64,000 nt of DNA, taken from contig NZ_CP151997.1 in the NCBI RefSeq assembly GCF_038595005.1, positions 558,001 to 622,000 of the forward strand, in the 5' to 3' direction. Numbering within the stretch: position 1 is the first letter of the stretch; each line of letters opens with the position of its first letter. The position numbers were made by a program, and so were the translations under genes. Under the pieces are notes generated by a model. That model saw only the letters and a program-made list of their open reading frames with translations, did not search any database and was not told where the DNA came from. This DNA comes from Chryseomicrobium sp. FSL W7-1435. GTDB lineage: Bacteria > Bacillota > Bacilli > Bacillales_A > Planococcaceae. Shown here piece by piece: positions 30,520 through 41,762 of this stretch.

Positions 30520-32139
30520 ATGAGTGAAGTCATCAAAACAGACGTACTGATTATCGGAGCAGGGCCAGCAGGGCTGATGGCAGCGAATGAGTTCCAAAAG
30601 AGAAACGTGAACTATATCTGCTTAGAAAAACGCTCCGGTCCAACCCAGTTATCTAAAGCACTCGGCATTCAAGCACGGTCTGTCGAGCTATTGGAGTTTT
30701 TAGGAATCCACGAACTATTTTTACGAAGAGGGTATCCGGGGCCAGGGATGAAGATGCATTTGGCAGGAAGAGAACCTTCATATGTCGAGTTAAATCATAT
30801 CAAGAGTCGCTATCCATACCTCTTCATTTTGCCGCAAAATGAGATAGAAGAGTTGTTTATCGCAAACCTTGCTGCACAAGATGCAGAAGTCTATATGGAG
30901 CACGAAGTCATCGAGGTGAAGCAGAGTGAAGAAGGCGTCTTTGTGACGGCCTTGCATCATGGTGTTGAAAAACGCTATTTTGCCAAGTATGCACTCGCTT
31001 GTGACGGCGTCCGAAGCCAAGTACGTCACTACTTGGATGTTCCCTTTATTGGAGCGGATGAAGGATACACATTCTTCACTTCTGACGTCGAGATTCCAGG
31101 GCTGAATGAAATTTTCATCAATATGCATTTGAATGATCGAGGTGCTGTGGCCTTATTCCCATACAAAGACGGTACGTATCGCGTTGTAGGGATGGACCGG
31201 GCTCGCCAAGGAAAGAATGCGCCAAAAGAAATGCCACTCGAAGCCTTACAAGAGAGTCTCGATCGTATACTAGATGTTCCGTATCGTGTAGAAGTCCCGC
31301 AGTGGATTCGTACATTTGAAACTGCTCACCGCCAAGTGCCCGATTACCGTGTTGGCAACGTGTTTTTCCTAGGCGATGCTGCGCATGTCAACAATCCACT
31401 TGGTGGTCAAGGGATGAATCTAGGGCTTGAAGACGCTTCAAATATTTGTTGGAAGATGGATCTCGTGTTGAAGGGGTATGCAAAAGATTCCTTCTTAGCG
31501 AGTTACAATGAAGAACGTTATCCGATTGCAAAAGAAGTTATTCGGGATACAACACTTGAATTGAAAGCCATTGAACAGACTGGGGTCATCGGAAAGCTTC
31601 GGAACTGGGCAGGAAAAGCCGTACTCAGTCAAAATTGGGTACAGCCACTTGTGGCAAACTACTACTCGCATATTCATCATGAATACCATAAAGTGAAGCG
31701 TAACAAAGAGTTTAAAGATAAACGATTGTCACGCAAGGCCATACAAGCTGGACAGCGTGTGCCTGACCAAAAATTGTTCTTTGAAGGCAAATCAACGGCG
31801 CGATTGTATCCGTTCGTACAAAAACATGAATTTGTTTGCCTGATTTACATTGACTGCTATGAACGCGAGCTGATTGACTATGCGCAAACCTTCAAGAAAC
31901 TGGTAGAGTCTGTGTATCCAGGAATGATGAAAGTGTTTGTCGTCGCGCGTGGCGGTACACTCCATTTAGAAGAAGAGGCTTTACCAATCATTTATGATGT
32001 CCACCGCCATCTGGATCTTGGTATTGGTATGGAAAAAGGAAGTACACTCATCTTACGCCCAGATGGACATGTCTTGTTCCATGACCTTTCAATGGATGCA
32101 CAAGTGATGATTGATAAATTAGGTGCTTATTTTCAATAG
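30520..32139 (+). CDS. FAD-dependent aromatic-type monooxygenase
   Basis: 539 residues. The FAD-binding motif DVLIIGAGPAGLMAANEFQK (from 8), the second motif FFLGDAAHVNNPLGGQGMNL and the GD region are those of flavin hydroxylases such as phenol 2-monooxygenase and PheA/TfdB types. The C-terminal 120 residues resemble their thioredoxin-like domain. NADPH-dependent hydroxylation is expected; the substrate is unknown. GGAGCGGGGGTC precedes the ATG. The gene stands alone. Confidence 0.87.
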   Translation: MSEVIKTDVLIIGAGPAGLMAANEFQKRNVNYICLEKRSGPTQLSKALGIQARSVELLEFLGIHELFLRRGYPGPGMKMHLAGREPSYVELNHIKSRYPYLFILPQNEIEELFIANLAAQDAEVYMEHEVIEVKQSEEGVFVTALHHGVEKRYFAKYALACDGVRSQVRHYLDVPFIGADEGYTFFTSDVEIPGLNEIFINMHLNDRGAVALFPYKDGTYRVVGMDRARQGKNAPKEMPLEALQESLDRILDVPYRVEVPQWIRTFETAHRQVPDYRVGNVFFLGDAAHVNNPLGGQGMNLGLEDASNICWKMDLVLKGYAKDSFLASYNEERYPIAKEVIRDTTLELKAIEQTGVIGKLRNWAGKAVLSQNWVQPLVANYYSHIHHEYHKVKRNKEFKDKRLSRKAIQAGQRVPDQKLFFEGKSTARLYPFVQKHEFVCLIYIDCYERELIDYAQTFKKLVESVYPGMMKVFVVARGGTLHLEEEALPIIYDVHRHLDLGIGMEKGSTLILRPDGHVLFHDLSMDAQVMIDKLGAYFQ

Positions 32140-32141
32140 TA

Positions 32142-32170
32142 AGACAACCCCAGGGGTTGTCTCACTTTTT
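32142..32170 (+). terminator. Rho-independent terminator
   Basis: AGACAACCCC-a-GGGGTTGTCT followed by CACTTTTT, directly after the monooxygenase stop. Confidence 0.8.
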
Positions 32171-32182
32171 AAGTTATCTTTG

Positions 32183-32214
32183 GTTTTGAGATAACCCAGG
32201 GATTGTCTCAAAAC
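32183..32214 (+). terminator. Second hairpin, a diverged copy of the terminator
   Basis: GTTTTGAGA pairs with TCTCAAAAC around an inner stem that resembles the first terminator (AACCCAGGGATTGTCTC against CCCCAGGGGTTGTCTC). It is probably a duplicated terminator. Confidence 0.45.
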
Positions 32215-32299
32215 AAATTTTGTCAGTTCTTGTTGTACAATCTTTGTCAAATCTGTGATAATACATAGTATAAAGTTTTTTACGAAGGAGGAATGACCT

Positions 32300-34204
32300 A
32301 TCCAACCATTGATCCATCACGCACGAGGGGCATTCCTTTTTGGTCTTTTGCTTGTAGCTGTAGTTATAGGTAAAACACTACTGGGCTTTCCAGATTCGAA
32401 TACAGAGGCACCCATATATTTGGTTGTCTATATCATTTTGACAGTCACAAGCTCCTTTATAGCTTTAATGATAGCTGTACAGGCATGGTTGTATACGCGT
32501 ATTGGTGATTCCTACAACAATATAATTTTAGCTGGAATTTTCTTGGCAATCGGCCTCTTCGATCTGTTTCATCTACTGACGTTCCCTGGAATGCCAGCAT
32601 CCTTTTTTACAACTCCTGAGATGTCCAGAGATTTTTGGTTTATTGCTCGAGTCACCGAGCTAGGTATGCTGTTGCTCTTGATTCTGCAACGACGACAACC
32701 GATTCAACTGCAAAACTTTAAAGGAGCAAGTATTCTTGTCACGATTTTCTATATTGTGTCAGTTGTTAGTCTCATTTTCGTACTTCAAGCTGTCTTGCCT
32801 GAACAGGTTGAGACACGTTACTACATCCGCATTGGACTGTTTCTTTTAGCTGTCGGTCATATTGGTGTAGTACTATGGTTGAAGTTTGGACGAAAAGAAC
32901 TCAAATTGACGACATTTGAGAATTCGTTCATCTTACCGATTGCCATCTACTATATGTTTTTCTATCTTGTACTCTTATCGGGAGCGCCCGGTCACATTAC
33001 CTATATCGGGGCACATCTTATGAAAATGGGAGCACTTGTCTATCTATTTATCTTGCTGTATATCCAGTTTGGTGAAAAACCGTACCGTGAGATTGAACGA
33101 CTTTCTAGCACTTATGAACGCTTCTTAAATACAGTGGGTGAGGGAATTTTTGGAGTGGATCCACAAGGTAGACTGACGTTTATCAATGACGCGGCTTCAA
33201 AAATGCTCGGATTTCGTCGAGATGAATTGGTTGGGCGATTAATACATCCGATCATTCATCATACACGAAAGAACGGGAAGCCTTACTATATGGAAGACAG
33301 TCCAATTTATTTGTCGCTAGAAACAGCAGAATTTTCTTTTGTCGCTGATGATCAGTTTTGGCGTAAAGATGGAACCTCCTTTCCAATCGAGTACTTTGTC
33401 CAACCGGTTTTTGAACAAGGCATCAATCAAGGTGTGCTTGTGACATTTAAAGATATAACAGAGCCTCTTAAATTGAAGGAGCTAGAAAGGGCTCACCAAG
33501 CAGTTCAAGTTGAAATTGGACTAGCTGCAAAAGTGCAACAAGACCTTTTCGAATCGATGGAGCGCACAAATTTACCTTTGGATATGGGAGTTGTTAGCCG
33601 AGCTTTTAAAGAGCTAAATGGTGATTTTTATACCGTAATCCCTCATGGCGAAGAAGTGATTTTCAGTGTCGCTGATGTTTCAGGTAAAGGATTACCGGCC
33701 GCGATTCAAATGACCATGATGCAATTTGCTATGGAAATGCGTGAATCGCCCGCCACTATGTTGGCAAAAATTAATGCTTTCTCCTATACCTATATGGAAG
33801 CAAGCCGGTTCATCACGATGTTTAAAGGACGCTACCATCAAAAAACTAGGACGCTCTGTTATGCATCAGCCGGTCATGAACCTGGTATTTTATACAATCG
33901 TTTGACAGCTACATTTAAAGAATTGATGCCTACGGGGCCCATTCTCGGGATTATCGAAGATGCCACTTTCAGGGAGCGCCATATTCAACTAGAGGAAGGC
34001 GATATTCTTGTGTTGTTCACAGACGGTTTGACGGAACGTAAGAAAAATAAAACAGATGACGGAGAAATTCTACGTCAAGCGCTTGAAGAAGTAGATCTCT
34101 CACTTCCAGCTGCCAGTCTCGCTCACTCACTATTTGAGCGAATCAATGCGCTCGAGCCGCTACCCGTAGAAGATGACCAGACCCTCTTCGTCTTGAAAGT
34201 ATAG
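32300..34204 (+). CDS. MASE3-PAS-SpoIIE/PP2C phosphatase
   Basis: About 634 residues: an N-terminal block of seven to eight membrane helices of MASE3 type (AGIFLAIGLFDLFHLLTFPG), a PAS domain (FLNTVGEGIFGVDPQGRLTF, FKDITE) and a C-terminal PP2C phosphatase of the SpoIIE/RsbU class (ELNGDFYTVI, VADVSGKGLPAAIQM, LFTDGLTERKK). It probably dephosphorylates an anti-anti-sigma-like protein in response to a membrane or PAS signal. The start is odd: AAGGAGG (32285-32291) puts ATC 32300 at the right distance, TTG 32309 is 17 nt away, and a nearby ATG is out of frame. Confidence 0.82.
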   Translation: MQPLIHHARGAFLFGLLLVAVVIGKTLLGFPDSNTEAPIYLVVYIILTVTSSFIALMIAVQAWLYTRIGDSYNNIILAGIFLAIGLFDLFHLLTFPGMPASFFTTPEMSRDFWFIARVTELGMLLLLILQRRQPIQLQNFKGASILVTIFYIVSVVSLIFVLQAVLPEQVETRYYIRIGLFLLAVGHIGVVLWLKFGRKELKLTTFENSFILPIAIYYMFFYLVLLSGAPGHITYIGAHLMKMGALVYLFILLYIQFGEKPYREIERLSSTYERFLNTVGEGIFGVDPQGRLTFINDAASKMLGFRRDELVGRLIHPIIHHTRKNGKPYYMEDSPIYLSLETAEFSFVADDQFWRKDGTSFPIEYFVQPVFEQGINQGVLVTFKDITEPLKLKELERAHQAVQVEIGLAAKVQQDLFESMERTNLPLDMGVVSRAFKELNGDFYTVIPHGEEVIFSVADVSGKGLPAAIQMTMMQFAMEMRESPATMLAKINAFSYTYMEASRFITMFKGRYHQKTRTLCYASAGHEPGILYNRLTATFKELMPTGPILGIIEDATFRERHIQLEEGDILVLFTDGLTERKKNKTDDGEILRQALEEVDLSLPAASLAHSLFERINALEPLPVEDDQTLFVLKV

Positions 34205-34213
34205 GAGGGGACT

Positions 34214-35467
34214 ATGGAATTTTTGGTTGCGGATTTATTATTAAATTTTTTATTGATCTTAACACCGCTTTATTTTTTTCAATTTGTAATCTCTAATTAC
34301 AACTCAATTGGTGCTCGTGTATTTCTTGGGTTACTGCTTGGTTTTGCTTCGATTCTCTGCATGCTGTTTCCTATGGTGTCGGGAGAAGGATTCTTATGGG
34401 ATCTTCGCTGGGTGGCATTGTTCATTTCGATTGTCTATGGAGGGATGTTGAGCGGAGGTATTACGGCAACATTAATAATATTGTTCCGTTTTTCTCTTGG
34501 AGGTTTTCAAGGAGCCTTGATTGTAGTTGGAGTTGCGCTTGCGCTCATTTTAATTTTTAGCTTTGTACGTCGTGGATTTTTACGGATGCCTTTCAAACGT
34601 CGTATCCTAGCAAGTGGTGGTCTGGGGGTCATTGCATGGGGCGTGGCAGTAGCAGGTATTATTTTGCATTTTTCATTAAACCAAGACTTAGTTTCTCTAC
34701 AGCAAATTGCATTACCAGTATTTAGTACTATGTTTATACTCTATATTGTCTCAAGTGTTGCATTCATCTATTTCTCAGAGAATATGCTTTATTATTCGAC
34801 TTTAAAGAACGAGGCATTAACTACTGAAAAGGTGAATTATATCACTGAGGTGGGGGAACTATTAGGGACACAATTAACAACACACATCGAACAGGCAGAA
34901 TTTTACGTAAGTGAATTGAAGGAAAAAGCAACTATAACTGACCGGGCAACACTGAATGCTATTGAAGGGGAACTTGAACAACTCAACCTGGCCCTTAGCA
35001 AGTATACTTCTGGACAAGATAGTTTGTTAACTGCGGATAAAAAGCCGCTTGCTGTCATTGCGGAGGAAGTTGCAGAAAGTCTACTTCCGTATACAAAACA
35101 GAAAGGCGTTCGCTTGACGCTAGATGTGGAAGTGCCGGTAGAATTAGAATTTACGTATTTACCGATGAAGCAGGTATTGGTGAACCTTGTAAAAAATGCA
35201 TTAGATGCTACACCTAAAGGTGGACAAGTGACCCTGTCGGCTCTGATTAAACGAAATTGGCTGTTCGTTTATGTGGATGATAACGGTATTGGAATTGCGC
35301 AAGATCAATTGATTAGACTGATGGATCTAACGTATGGCTCTGGGAATTCAATCGCTGGACAAGGTCTTCGTGTGACCCAGCAATTAGTCCGCGAGCTTGA
35401 AGGGACATTTTCTATCACAAGTGAAGTACAAAAAGGGACGACAATCACTCTCAAGTTCCCTATTTAA
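34214..35467 (+). CDS. Histidine-kinase-like membrane ATPase lacking the phospho-acceptor His
   Basis: 417 residues. The N-terminal half has five to six helices of the LytS/5TM type. The C-terminal ATPase is intact: N box VLVNLVKNALDATPKGG, G1 DDNGIGI, G2 GQGLRVTQQL. The DHp helix reads ITEVGELLGTQLTTHIEQ where kinases have SVAHEIRNP: the His is replaced by Thr. So it may be a kinase of another kind (RsbT/RsbW-like partner of the PP2C protein) or a non-catalytic sensor. It starts 9 nt after the phosphatase stop with TAGGAGGGG. Confidence 0.8.
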   Translation: MEFLVADLLLNFLLILTPLYFFQFVISNYNSIGARVFLGLLLGFASILCMLFPMVSGEGFLWDLRWVALFISIVYGGMLSGGITATLIILFRFSLGGFQGALIVVGVALALILIFSFVRRGFLRMPFKRRILASGGLGVIAWGVAVAGIILHFSLNQDLVSLQQIALPVFSTMFILYIVSSVAFIYFSENMLYYSTLKNEALTTEKVNYITEVGELLGTQLTTHIEQAEFYVSELKEKATITDRATLNAIEGELEQLNLALSKYTSGQDSLLTADKKPLAVIAEEVAESLLPYTKQKGVRLTLDVEVPVELEFTYLPMKQVLVNLVKNALDATPKGGQVTLSALIKRNWLFVYVDDNGIGIAQDQLIRLMDLTYGSGNSIAGQGLRVTQQLVRELEGTFSITSEVQKGTTITLKFPI

Positions 35468-35476
35468 TCAAAAAGA

Positions 35477-35521
35477 AGCACGTGGCCTCCTGTAAAAGGA
35501 AGTCACGTGCTTTTGTGTTTT
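35477..35521. terminator. Bidirectional terminator before katG
   Basis: AGCACGTGgCcTCCT-gtaaa-AGGAaGtCACGTGCT with T runs on both sides. It lies between the kinase-like gene and convergent katG. Confidence 0.85.
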
Positions 35522-37771
<2,250 letters not shown>

Positions 37772-37809
37772 TCAGATCGTGAAAAATGGTTGTCCTTCAA
37801 ATGACTCTA

Positions 37810-37837
37810 AGAGAATCATTCTCACTTTGTAATTATA
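37810..37837 (-). promoter_or_regulatory. katG promoter with Fur/PerR-family box
   Basis: TATAAT on the reverse strand (37837-37832), with TTCAAA 17 nt upstream as a weak -35. Downstream is the perfect 6-1-6 palindrome GAGAAT-g-ATTCTC (37823-37811), close to the 7-1-7 consensus TGATAATnATTATCA of Fur-family proteins. PerR controls katG in related bacteria, so PerR is the best guess. Confidence 0.65.
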
Positions 37838-37966
37838 CTAAATAAGACTTTGGATTTGAAGCGAGAAGGTCGTAAATCGAGATTTATTTTTAACTCTCAA
37901 ATTAAGGGAGTGAAATGGTATAATTAAGCAACTACATGCTAACACGAGCAGGAAGGCAGATGCATT

Positions 37967-38467
37967 ATGACAATTAGCATTCGTCGTATGAAAGATGAGG
38001 ACATTTCGGCTGTACAAGAAGTGGCAAAAACGTCTTGGAATACGACCTATGAAGCCATCATTCCCTTGGATGTTCAAGCCAATTTTCTAAAGGTAGCTTA
38101 CAATCCAGATCAGTTAAAGCGCCGGTTGAACCATTCATTGTTTCTCGTAGCAGAAGCAGAGGGGCGGATTGTCGGATTTGCCAACTATTCGAATGTACAG
38201 GACGATCACTCAGCCGAACTTGCCGCCATCTACTTGCATCCCCAGTACCAGGGCAAAGGTATCGGTTCGGCTCTTTTACACCGAGGCATTGCAGAACTCG
38301 ACGGCATTCAATCCGTGTTCATTAATGTCGAGAAAGAAAACTGGTCGGGCTTATCTTTCTACTCGGCAAAGGGCTTCCAAGTCGTGCGCGAGTTCGAAGA
38401 AGACTTCGACGGGCATTTGTTAAAAACCATTCGGATGGAACTACTAGTAGATGCAGAAGGCGTTTGA
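37967..38467 (+). CDS. GNAT N-acetyltransferase
   Basis: 166 residues with the GNAT core AAIYLHPQYQGKGIGSALLH (acetyl-CoA motif Q/RxxGxG/A) and the C-terminal VEKENWSGLSFYSAKGF. The substrate is unknown. AGGAAGG lies upstream of the ATG. It is transcribed divergently from katG. Confidence 0.9.
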   Translation: MTISIRRMKDEDISAVQEVAKTSWNTTYEAIIPLDVQANFLKVAYNPDQLKRRLNHSLFLVAEAEGRIVGFANYSNVQDDHSAELAAIYLHPQYQGKGIGSALLHRGIAELDGIQSVFINVEKENWSGLSFYSAKGFQVVREFEEDFDGHLLKTIRMELLVDAEGV

Positions 38468-38505
38468 TTAGAAATCTCATAAGCAATCCAATTCAATAGA
38501 GGAAA

Positions 38506-38542
38506 GCCTTAAGTTCCGGAGATGCGGCTTAAGGCTTTTTTT
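38506..38542 (+). terminator. Rho-independent terminator
   Basis: GCCTTAAG ... CTTAAGGC followed by seven T, 39 nt after the GNAT stop. Confidence 0.88.
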
Positions 38543-38560
38543 GATTAATTTAGAGGGTGG

Positions 38561-39006
38561 ACGCCGATAGTGGGGAAAAAGAGCCACGATACTTCCCACT
38601 AAGACGCCGATACTCGATAGAATCCCGCCGATAAAGCGGTAGCGGGCAAAGAAAACGCCGATAGTGGGGGAAAAGAGCCACGATACTTCCCACAAAGACT
38701 CCGATACTCGCTAGAATCCCGCCGATAAAGCGGTAGCGGGCAAAGAAAACACCGATAGTGGGGAAAAGAGCCACGATACTTCCCGCAAAGCCGCCGATAC
38801 TCGCTAGAATCCCACCGATACACCGGTCGCGGGCAAAGAAAACGCCGATAGTGGGAAAAAGAGCCACGATACTCCCCGCAAAGCCGCCGATACTCGCTAG
38901 AATCCCGCCAATACAGTGGTCGCTGAGAAAGAAAACGTCGATAGCGGGGAAAAGAGCCACGATACTTCCCGTAAAGCCGCCGATACTCGCCAAAACCCAG
39001 CCGATA
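38561..39006. repeat. Tandem array of 93/94-bp units, nearly five copies
   Basis: Units start at 38561, 38655, 38749, 38842 and 38935 with the word ACGCCGATAG (variants ACACCGATAG, ACGTCGATAG), giving steps of 94, 94, 93 and 93. The last unit stops short near 39006. Each unit contains CGATA four times (TATCG on the other strand). Long frames run through it on several strands because stops are rare, but the change from 93 to 94 breaks any one frame. I regard it as non-coding. It lies between the GNAT terminator and cadA. Confidence 0.85.
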
Positions 39007-39096
39007 ACTAGAAAAGCCCTTAACACTCAAGCCCTTGCTAGTAAAACCCCACTAAAAAAAGGATTCGCAATCAAGCGAACCCTTTTAAAACGCATG

Positions 39097-41208
39097 TTAT
39101 TCCTTCACCCGAAGCAAACGCATCGAATTCAATACAACCAAGACGGTCGATCCGACATCTGCAAGAACTGCCATCCACAGTGTGAGCCAGCCCGGAATGA
39201 TGAGTAGCAAAGCAATCACTTTGAGAGCCAAGGCAAAGCCAATGTTTTGTTTGATAATTGTGAGTGTCTTCCGGCTTAATTCCATTGTATAAGGCAACTT
39301 CGTTAAATCGTCAGCTAATAGAGCCACGTCTGCTGTCTCAAGAGCCGTATCGGTTCCGGCACCACCCATCGCAATTCCCACAGTGGCACTTGCCAACGCA
39401 GGGGCATCATTCACGCCATCTCCGACCATCGCAACGGAGCCGTGATCTTTTTGGAGAGCGCGAATTTTTTCGAGTTTTTGCTCAGGTAGTAAGTTGGCTT
39501 CGACTGTATCGAGGCCAAGTTTCCGGTTGATGGCTTGTGCCGTTACAGCGTTGTCACCTGTTAACATGACAAGTCGTTGCATACCCATGGCCTTTAACCG
39601 GCTTATGGTAGAGGCGCTGACTTCTCGAACAGGGTCTGCCACTGCTAGCAATGCGTAAATCTTGTCTTCACTTCCGAGTACGACAACTGTTTTTCCGTCT
39701 TGTTGTAAGGACAAAATTGTTTCGCATAATGACTGTGAGAGTTCCTCATGTTCGCCAAATAGTGCAGGACTACCAATCTTGACCTGTTGGCCGTCTACCT
39801 CAGCATAAGCTCCTCTTCCTGTCAGAGAGCGAAATCCAGTCGTAGCAACGGGAGCGATAGTTTGATCTGTCGCATACCGGACGATTGCAGAAGCTAGTGG
39901 GTGTTGAGAAAACTGCTCGATTCCAGCAGCTAAAGCGATAACTTGTTCAGTTGTATACGAATGAAAAGTGATGACGTCCGTTACTGCTGGACGACCTTCT
40001 GATAACGTTCCGGTCTTATCAAAAGCAATAGCTTGAATACGACCAAGCTCTTCGAGATAGACACCGCCTTTAATGAGAACACCATTCTTTGCGGCATTTC
40101 CGATAGCGGTGACAATGGCTACTGGTGTTGAAACAACTAGGGCACATGGACAGCCGACGACAAGAACAGTCAGCCCTCTGTAAATCCACTCTGACCAATC
40201 TCCGGAAAATGCGAGAGGAGGGAGTGTGGCCACGAGTAAGGCGACGAGCAAAATGGCGGGTGTGTAAAAGGCGGCAAAACGGTCGACAAATTGTTGAGAA
40301 GGAGCTTTTTCGGCTTGTGCTTCTTCTACTAAGTGAATGATTTTGGCGATAGTCGTATCTTGAACACGTTTGGTCACCGTCACTTCTAAAAATCCTTCTT
40401 CGTTCAAAGAGCCCGCAAATACAGCATCGCCGATTTGTTTGTGTTTCGGCATAGATTCACCAGTGATGGCCGCTTCGTTGATAGAAGATTCACCCACTGC
40501 TACAATTCCGTCCATCGCAATCTTTTGACCTGGTTTCACCAACATCGTATCGCCAATTTGAATGTCGTTTACATCTAAAGTGGCAAGTTCGGTGCCTCTT
40601 CGGACCGTTGCAGAATTAGGCGCGATGTTCATTAGACTGCGGATAGATTGACGTGCTTTGTCCATCGAGTAGCCTTCAAGTGCTTCACTGAGTGCAAATA
40701 ACAGCACGACAACTGCCCCTTCTTGCCATTCCCCAATAATCGCGGCACCAATAATCGCAATGGTCATCAACGTCTTCATATCAAATTCAAAACGGATCAA
40801 GTTGGCAAGGCCTGTTCGGAACAGAGAGAAGCCACCTATGGCGATTGCTGCTACATAGAATACAATTGGGACCCAACCTGGAGCTGCCGTGCCAAATTCA
40901 ATGAAAAGGGCGGCCAGTAGAAATACGAACGAAGAGACAGTTGCCCGGTTTTCACGGGAAGACCAAAATGAACGTTTTTCTCCAAGCTCGGGACGATAAG
41001 ATTCCTCGTATACACGTATACCATCGAAAGCACCGGCTTTTTCAAGCTGTTCGATGGTCACATTCCCTGTCACCGTCAATTTTGAGGCACCAAAATTCAA
41101 TTGAAGATCTTCGACAGAGGGTATCTCTTTAATATTTTTTTCGAACTTGGCTGCACAATTCGTGCAGGAAAGTCCTTCTAAACGGTAGATATGAGGTTGT
41201 GTAGACAT
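39097..41208 (-). CDS. cadA: CadA-type heavy-metal P1B-ATPase
   Basis: 703 residues. An N-terminal metal-binding domain with GLSCTNCAAKFE, the transmembrane metal site VVGCPCALV (CPC, Zn/Cd/Pb class), the phosphorylation site AFDKTGTLSEG, the actuator TGES and MVGDGVNDAPAL. Exports zinc, cadmium or lead. ATG 41208 follows AAGGAAG; an in-frame ATG at 41232 lies in the operator. The regulator gene cadC is upstream. Confidence 0.93.
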   Translation of the reverse strand: MSTQPHIYRLEGLSCTNCAAKFEKNIKEIPSVEDLQLNFGASKLTVTGNVTIEQLEKAGAFDGIRVYEESYRPELGEKRSFWSSRENRATVSSFVFLLAALFIEFGTAAPGWVPIVFYVAAIAIGGFSLFRTGLANLIRFEFDMKTLMTIAIIGAAIIGEWQEGAVVVLLFALSEALEGYSMDKARQSIRSLMNIAPNSATVRRGTELATLDVNDIQIGDTMLVKPGQKIAMDGIVAVGESSINEAAITGESMPKHKQIGDAVFAGSLNEEGFLEVTVTKRVQDTTIAKIIHLVEEAQAEKAPSQQFVDRFAAFYTPAILLVALLVATLPPLAFSGDWSEWIYRGLTVLVVGCPCALVVSTPVAIVTAIGNAAKNGVLIKGGVYLEELGRIQAIAFDKTGTLSEGRPAVTDVITFHSYTTEQVIALAAGIEQFSQHPLASAIVRYATDQTIAPVATTGFRSLTGRGAYAEVDGQQVKIGSPALFGEHEELSQSLCETILSLQQDGKTVVVLGSEDKIYALLAVADPVREVSASTISRLKAMGMQRLVMLTGDNAVTAQAINRKLGLDTVEANLLPEQKLEKIRALQKDHGSVAMVGDGVNDAPALASATVGIAMGGAGTDTALETADVALLADDLTKLPYTMELSRKTLTIIKQNIGFALALKVIALLLIIPGWLTLWMAVLADVGSTVLVVLNSMRLLRVKE

Positions 41209-41228
41209 GCCAGTCACTTCCTTTACAT

Positions 41229-41303
41229 TCAAATGAACGTTTGATTGACTTTAGTATATGCCTGTTCTTAGAATGTGTCAATGTCATTCAAATATCCGTT
41301 TGA
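41229..41303 (-). promoter_or_regulatory. cadA promoter with two CadC-type operators
   Basis: TTGACA (41281-41276) and TATACT (41258-41253) are 17 nt apart. Two copies of TCAAA-N6-TTTGA frame the promoter: 41288-41303 upstream of the -35 and 41229-41244 downstream of the -10. This matches the known CadC/CzrA operator type (TCAAAT...ATTTGA), so the metal-free regulator should block cadA. Confidence 0.8.
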
Positions 41304-41305
41304 AT

Positions 41306-41335
41306 GAAAAAACTCCAGCTTGTTTAAGCTGGAGT
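41306..41335 (-). terminator. Terminator after cadC
   Basis: On the reverse strand ACTCCAGCTT-aaac-AAGCTGGAGT is followed by TTTTT, so cadC and cadA are separate transcripts. Confidence 0.88.
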
Positions 41336-41340
41336 AATAA

Positions 41341-41706
41341 TTATTCGTTATGATGTTCAATAGCGATTTTCACTAAATCAGTAATGTGGTGATCTTTGAC
41401 CGAATAATAGACGAGTTTTCCTTGTTTACGATTTTTTGCAATGCCCATCGTGCGTAACAAACGCAAGTGGTGTGAAGCGGTAGCAGTGGAGATGCCAATG
41501 ATGGCAGCTACATCGCAGACGCAAAGTTCGTCTTCTTGGGTCAAGGCATAAATAATTTTCATTCGTGTTGCATCCGAGAGAGCTTTAAAAATCGTTTCAA
41601 CACCCTCTACTTGTGCTATGAGAGGCGAAACCCTTTTGACGACCTCGGGGTGTGTGCATTCTACTTCGCAGCTGTCGGGCGAAAGTTTCTTCAGTTGCTG
41701 GTTCAT
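41341..41706 (-). CDS. cadC: CadC-type ArsR/SmtB metal-responsive repressor
   Basis: 121 residues. A winged helix with TATASHHLRLLRTMGIAK as recognition region. The alpha-3/N metal site typical of CadC is present: ELCVCDVA in alpha 3 and SCEVECTH at the N-terminus. Binds Cd/Pb/Zn and then releases DNA. ATG 41706. It is close to cadA and its paired operators. Confidence 0.9.
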   Translation of the reverse strand: MNQQLKKLSPDSCEVECTHPEVVKRVSPLIAQVEGVETIFKALSDATRMKIIYALTQEDELCVCDVAAIIGISTATASHHLRLLRTMGIAKNRKQGKLVYYSVKDHHITDLVKIAIEHHNE

Positions 41707-41762
41707 TCCTAAATCGCATCCTTTTTATGACTCTTTCCATTAGTATAACAAAACAAGACGTG

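Noticed and set aside
38561-39006. CRISPR array
   Set aside because: Units are contiguous 93/94-bp repeats with no unique spacers and no cas genes nearby.
38550-39030. Long open frames through the tandem repeat array encoding YRR-rich or Gly/Ile-rich repeats
   Set aside because: Frames are open on several strands at once because the unit has few stops; the 93/94-bp change breaks each of them, and the starts have poor or no ribosome binding sites.
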